Assembly: GCA_013349485.1 (NCBI GenBank)
Contig: DUZM01000284.1
Coordinates: 1-8,525 of the forward strand
Direction: 5' to 3'
DNA length: 8,525 nt
Source of the DNA: Candidatus Hydrogenedentota bacterium
Lineage (GTDB): Bacteria > Hydrogenedentota > Hydrogenedentia > Hydrogenedentales > SLHB01
Shown: positions 5,542 to 8,525 of the stretch, in pieces
Position numbering within the stretch: the first letter of the stretch is position 1
Layout: every line of letters begins with the position of its first letter
The notes under the pieces: generated by a model
What the model was told of the DNA's origin: nothing
The model's database searches: none
What the model saw: only the letters and a program-made list of their open reading frames with translations
Translations under genes and position numbers: made by a program

Positions 5542-7454
5542 ACGAAAACGAAAAACATCCGAGCAGGCGGGCGATCGCCTTCGGAATCGCACTATGGGTT
5601 GTGTTCGCAATCATCGCGATCGGCATACGCGGCGTTCGGTGGGACGAAACATTCGAGCACGCCCAGGTGTTGACAGGCCAGACGCCCTATCCTGAAGGAC
5701 ACCCGTTGTTCCGATATGTCCGTGAGGCGTTCAGCATCCAGACGCATCTTTCTGCCGTCCTGCTTCGGGCCACGTCAAGCGCTACAGTCGTGTGCGGCTT
5801 CCGCAACGTGCTGTACCTGCTCACCACGGCGCTTCCGGCGTTTCTGCTGACTACGCTCGTGGCGCGAAAGGCGATATGGGGCCATGTGGCGGCGCTGCTG
5901 ACGCTCCAACACGTACTGATCGAGTTCGACGGCAGCTATCCCCTTGCGGCCTGGCCGACCGTTTACTCGAACGGCGCCATCGGCGGCGGCTACGCGTTAC
6001 TCGTGTTGTACTGCTTCGCGGCGGGACGGCTTGGGGCGGCGTTTTTTCTTACGGGTCTGATGCCTTGCGTGCACATTGGGCAGATGCCGCCTGTGATCGG
6101 CCTGGCCGTGTGTGTTGTCTGCTGGACGTGGCGGTGTGGCGATCGAACCACCATGCGGCGTGCCGTCCTGTTCGGCGTCCTAGGCGTCGCTGTCTCGGCG
6201 GCGTTCTGGCTCTTCACGCGGGCGCTTGCCGTGCCGCCGCCCCAGCAAGGGCCGTACTTTTCTACCGAAGCCGCCGGGCCCATTTGGGCCGGCTACACGC
6301 GTTACTACGATCAACACCGCCACCTGTTGCCCGGAAACGGCGTGGTCGGACTGCTGGGCGCCGTCCTGCTGGCCGGCGCAGCGGCGGCTCAGACAGGGCG
6401 CGACCTCAACCGCGCCGGCCCATTGACGTGGTACTTCGTCTACGCACTATTAGTGACGGTGGCCGTATTCGGCTCGTTCGCGCTCTCCAAGCTCTTCGGT
6501 GCGGCACTTCCATTTGCTCTGGTCGCCTGGATGCCCTATCGCTTGATTAATCATGTGCCGACTATCCTTCTCGCCGTTATTATCGGCCTCTTGACGCGCC
6601 GGTTCGGCGGTTCCTCAGAACTACCGCGCGCCAGCCTTCTGCTTGTCGGCGCACTCGTCTTCGGCACACTCGGGCCCGGCCTCGTGCGGCTCGTAGGTCG
6701 CGAGGCGTATGCCCGATACTTGACGCCCGAGGCCTGCGTGCTTTTCGTACTGTACGGCGCCGCGGTCGCGGCACTTTGCTTGCATCTGCGGCAGGAAAGG
6801 CAAAGCATCGTCAGCCTATGCGTGCCGGCGTTTGTGGCCGTATGCTGCCTGGCCATGTACCACCAATTCGGCGCCTTCTGCGCGGCGCTCGGGGGGACCT
6901 TGGCCCTCGGGCTTCACTGTGTGCCCGCATCGCCGGCCCCGACACCTCGTGCGCGCGGGCGGACGCTCGGCACGGCGGCGCTATGCGCCCTTGTGGCCCT
7001 GGCATTGGTGCACCGTGAATTCACGGCGCGGCGCCATCTTCCCGTCGAGCCTTTTCTGCAACGGGTGCGCGAGTACCTCGACGCCCGAAAGGCGCAGGAC
7101 GCCATGCTAATCGGCCCGCCCAATTCGATGTTGATCCAGGCCAAGACGAATCGTCCCGTGTTGGCGGAGTCGGCCACCCCTTCCTTAATCAGTTATGTAC
7201 CCGCGCTGGCTCCGTCAATCCAAAAGATCTTTGGACAACTGTACGGCGTGCGGTTTGACACAGAACCTGGCGACCGAGGCCGTCCATGGCAGACCGTTTG
7301 GGCCGAAAGGACCAAAGAACAATGGCGTGCGCTCGGAACCGAGTACGACTGCGCCTACGTTATTGCGGACGACTCGCTCGTGTTGGACCTCGCCCCCGTG
7401 CTCCGAGAAGGCCGGCAAACGCTGTACAAGCTGCCCGGCGCCGACGCAGACTAG
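5538..7454 (+). CDS. Polytopic membrane protein, GT-C-glycosyltransferase-like, with soluble C-terminal domain
   Basis: A 638-residue integral membrane protein. A basic N-terminus (KHPSRR) leads into the first helix (about 12-31). Further hydrophobic segments lie near 89-109, 112-130, 148-174, 184-198, 208-228, 267-285, 297-316, 318-352, 365-383, 398-415, 425-460 and 475-491, or roughly 12-15 helices. Residues 500-638 form a soluble domain. The loop after helix 1 carries the acidic pair Asp36-Glu37 in RWDETFEHA, the position where GT-C enzymes (lipid-linked sugar transferases) keep catalytic acids. Soluble-domain segments such as the GPPNS loop near 526-530, and the alternation of P-V and W-G positions, recall DUF6798-type bacterial membrane proteins; this is from memory and unverified. 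It starts at TTG overlapping the PHP stop (TTGA, 5538-5541), so it is translationally coupled. Its role in envelope glycan or lipid modification is inference; transport or an orphan function are alternatives. Confidence 0.7.
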   Translation: MNENEKHPSRRAIAFGIALWVVFAIIAIGIRGVRWDETFEHAQVLTGQTPYPEGHPLFRYVREAFSIQTHLSAVLLRATSSATVVCGFRNVLYLLTTALPAFLLTTLVARKAIWGHVAALLTLQHVLIEFDGSYPLAAWPTVYSNGAIGGGYALLVLYCFAAGRLGAAFFLTGLMPCVHIGQMPPVIGLAVCVVCWTWRCGDRTTMRRAVLFGVLGVAVSAAFWLFTRALAVPPPQQGPYFSTEAAGPIWAGYTRYYDQHRHLLPGNGVVGLLGAVLLAGAAAAQTGRDLNRAGPLTWYFVYALLVTVAVFGSFALSKLFGAALPFALVAWMPYRLINHVPTILLAVIIGLLTRRFGGSSELPRASLLLVGALVFGTLGPGLVRLVGREAYARYLTPEACVLFVLYGAAVAALCLHLRQERQSIVSLCVPAFVAVCCLAMYHQFGAFCAALGGTLALGLHCVPASPAPTPRARGRTLGTAALCALVALALVHREFTARRHLPVEPFLQRVREYLDARKAQDAMLIGPPNSMLIQAKTNRPVLAESATPSLISYVPALAPSIQKIFGQLYGVRFDTEPGDRGRPWQTVWAERTKEQWRALGTEYDCAYVIADDSLVLDLAPVLREGRQTLYKLPGADAD

Positions 7455-7589
7455 CGCGGGACCTCGCTGAGCCAAAAGCGGCAGTCGCTACACTCACCCG
7501 CCGCGACGTGCGGGCATTGAGATTCCCAATCGGGTCGGCAGGGACACGTTTGGGGCTTCTTCAGCAGCCTTGCGGTTGCGGGTTTCGGC

Positions 7590-7618
7590 TTTACTCTGTT
7601 TGCCTAATCTCGCATAAT
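7590..7618 (+). promoter_or_regulatory. Sigma-70-like promoter upstream of the TPR gene
   Basis: TTTACT (7590-7595, 4 of 6 to the -35 consensus) is followed by 17 bases and CATAAT (7613-7618, 5 of 6 to the -10 consensus). Initiation near 7625 would leave a leader of about 75 bases before ATG 7700. The intergenic stretch 7455-7589 before it shows only short weak hairpins, for example CCCGC/GCGGG at 7497-7514 with no T-run after it, so no clear terminator for the upstream operon is seen. Confidence 0.5.
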
Positions 7619-7638
7619 ACGGCCTTGTGCGTTATGCG
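7611..7638 (+). repeat. Perfect 7-base inverted repeat over the -10 / start site (candidate operator)
   Basis: CGCATAA (7611-7617) and TTATGCG (7632-7638) are exact reverse complements separated by 14 bases. The arm centres are 21 bases apart, two helical turns, as expected for a dimeric DNA-binding protein contacting one face. The left arm covers the -10 hexamer and the right arm lies just past the predicted start, so a bound protein would block transcription. As RNA the stem would be only seven pairs with a large loop, so a DNA operator seems likelier. No regulator gene is in the window. Confidence 0.4.
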
Positions 7639-7699
7639 GACGAAGCGCGGCGCGGTATGAAAAGTACCGGGCTGTATTTGAGAAAATTGGGGAGAGGCA

Positions 7700-8521
7700 A
7701 TGGCCTTTGGGGGCGACAACGCAGAAAGCTACTATGACGAGGGCTTGACCGCCAGCATGCGGGGGGATTTGGCTCGGGCGGTGCAATGTCTCGAGCAGGC
7801 AATACACTTGGACCGCAGCTTTGTGCCGGCGTTCCACTTGCTTGCCAAATGCTACATGCGCATGGGACACGGCGAACGGGCCGCGAGGATTCTGGACAGT
7901 GTCGTCCGGGAACGCCCGGACCAAACGGCCGCCCGCCTCAACCTGGCCGCTGCGCTGCTGGCGATGGGCGACATCGAACGCGCCGAGCACCATTTTACCC
8001 AGATCGCCACGGCCGATCCCGCCAACGGGCGGGCCCTTTTGGGCCTATCGCGGGTACGGATGCAGCAGGGGAATTGGCGCGGCGCCGTCAACATGGCGCA
8101 GGCCGCCGAACGGTGCGCAGGACCCGGCATCGCGGTTTTGCTAACGCTGGGACGCGCCGCGAAACCCGCCGGCGACCTCGAACTGGCAACCAAAGCCCTC
8201 GAAGAAGCCGACGCCCTGCTCGAAAAATCCGTCGAGTTGAACCCGGATCAACCCGAGGGGTACTATTTACGCGGCGAGGTCAACTTCCTCATGGATAAAC
8301 TGGGCACGGCCCTCGAACATTTCCGGCGCGCGGAGAATCGCGCAGAACGTGGCAAGACGTACACCGCGTTCGGCGAAACGTTTTTCTACGTGGACGTCTT
8401 GGCAAAACAGGGACTGTGTCTGCAACGTTTGGGCAGGAATGGCCCCGCCAAGGAAATTGGGATCCGAATTGCCGAAATCGATCCCGGGCACAAGATTGGC
8501 CAGGCACTTAGAGACCTCTGA
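7700..8521 (+). CDS. TPR-repeat protein
   Basis: A 273-residue soluble protein composed almost entirely of tetratricopeptide-like repeats, which act as protein-protein interaction scaffolds. Repeats are visible at about 8-41 (YYDEGLTASMRGDLARAVQC then an AIHLD end), 42-75, 76-109, 110-140, 144-182, 184-212 and a degenerate one at 233-263. They carry the usual small residue at position 8, Gly near the turn (RGD, MGH, MGD, QGN, AGD) and the DP/NPD closing turns. There is no signal peptide or transmembrane segment, so it is probably cytoplasmic. ATG 7700 is preceded by GGGGAGAGG ending two bases before it, a good Shine-Dalgarno with core GGAG five bases away. It has its own promoter-like region 245 bases after the membrane protein and is likely a separate transcription unit, though same-strand readthrough is possible. 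The partner is unknown; nothing links it specifically to the PHP or membrane genes. Confidence 0.85.
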   Translation: MAFGGDNAESYYDEGLTASMRGDLARAVQCLEQAIHLDRSFVPAFHLLAKCYMRMGHGERAARILDSVVRERPDQTAARLNLAAALLAMGDIERAEHHFTQIATADPANGRALLGLSRVRMQQGNWRGAVNMAQAAERCAGPGIAVLLTLGRAAKPAGDLELATKALEEADALLEKSVELNPDQPEGYYLRGEVNFLMDKLGTALEHFRRAENRAERGKTYTAFGETFFYVDVLAKQGLCLQRLGRNGPAKEIGIRIAEIDPGHKIGQALRDL

Positions 8522-8525
8522 TGCA

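Noticed and set aside
7497..7514. CCCGC/GCGGG hairpin as a terminator after the membrane protein gene
   Set aside because: Five-pair stem with an eight-base loop and no T-rich tail; a similar-strength structure is common by chance here.
7604..7993. A 129-codon minus-strand open frame overlapping the start of the TPR gene
   Set aside because: It covers the promoter and the well-supported 5' end of the TPR gene and has no recognisable domain; it is a shadow frame.
8521..8525. ATG overlapping the TGA of the TPR gene (TGATG), as if a coupled next gene began
   Set aside because: Only five bases are visible and no strong Shine-Dalgarno precedes it, so a gene cannot be supported from this window.

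Overview
The window looks like bacterial chromosome from a GC-rich environmental organism. Genes are compact, share similar high-GC codon use, and most starts have purine-rich Shine-Dalgarno sequences. A GH172/DUF2961 protein, exported CocE/NonD-type hydrolases, an unusual PHP protein and a large GT-C-like membrane protein together resemble gene content of Planctomycetota, Verrucomicrobiota or Hydrogenedentota. That placement is an impression from gene content; there is no rRNA or marker gene to test it. I see no tRNA, rRNA, IS element, CRISPR array or phage gene.

Layout. (1) Bases 1-429, plus strand: the C-terminal end of a DUF2961/GH172 protein, cut by the window edge. (2) Bases 503-3798, minus strand: two tandem paralogous alpha/beta hydrolases of the CocE/NonD (peptidase S15 plus PepX_C) family, converging on the first gene. 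The promoter-proximal copy is a predicted lipoprotein with a GTG start. The second copy, 65 bases downstream, has only a short, weak signal peptide. (3) Bases 3799-4191: a 393-base divergent intergenic region with a good sigma-70-like promoter at each end and about 230 unexplained bases between them. (4) Bases 4192-7454, plus strand: a PHP-fold protein that overlaps by four bases a TTG-started polytopic membrane protein with a soluble C-terminal domain. These two are almost certainly one translationally coupled unit. (5) Bases 7455-7699: an intergenic region with a promoter-like sequence overlapped by a perfect 7-base inverted repeat. (6) Bases 7700-8521, plus strand: a soluble TPR-repeat protein.

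How the genes may work together. The left part (glycoside hydrolase plus secreted or surface ester/amide hydrolases) fits breakdown of external polymers or acylated glycans. The right part (PHP protein plus GT-C-like protein) is a candidate membrane-associated pair of unknown substrate. I find no complete, clearly new multi-gene system. The best leads are a PHP active site with a histidine ligand position replaced by phenylalanine, an S15 paralog whose nucleophile elbow has lost its conserved glycine, and the coupled PHP/membrane-protein pair.
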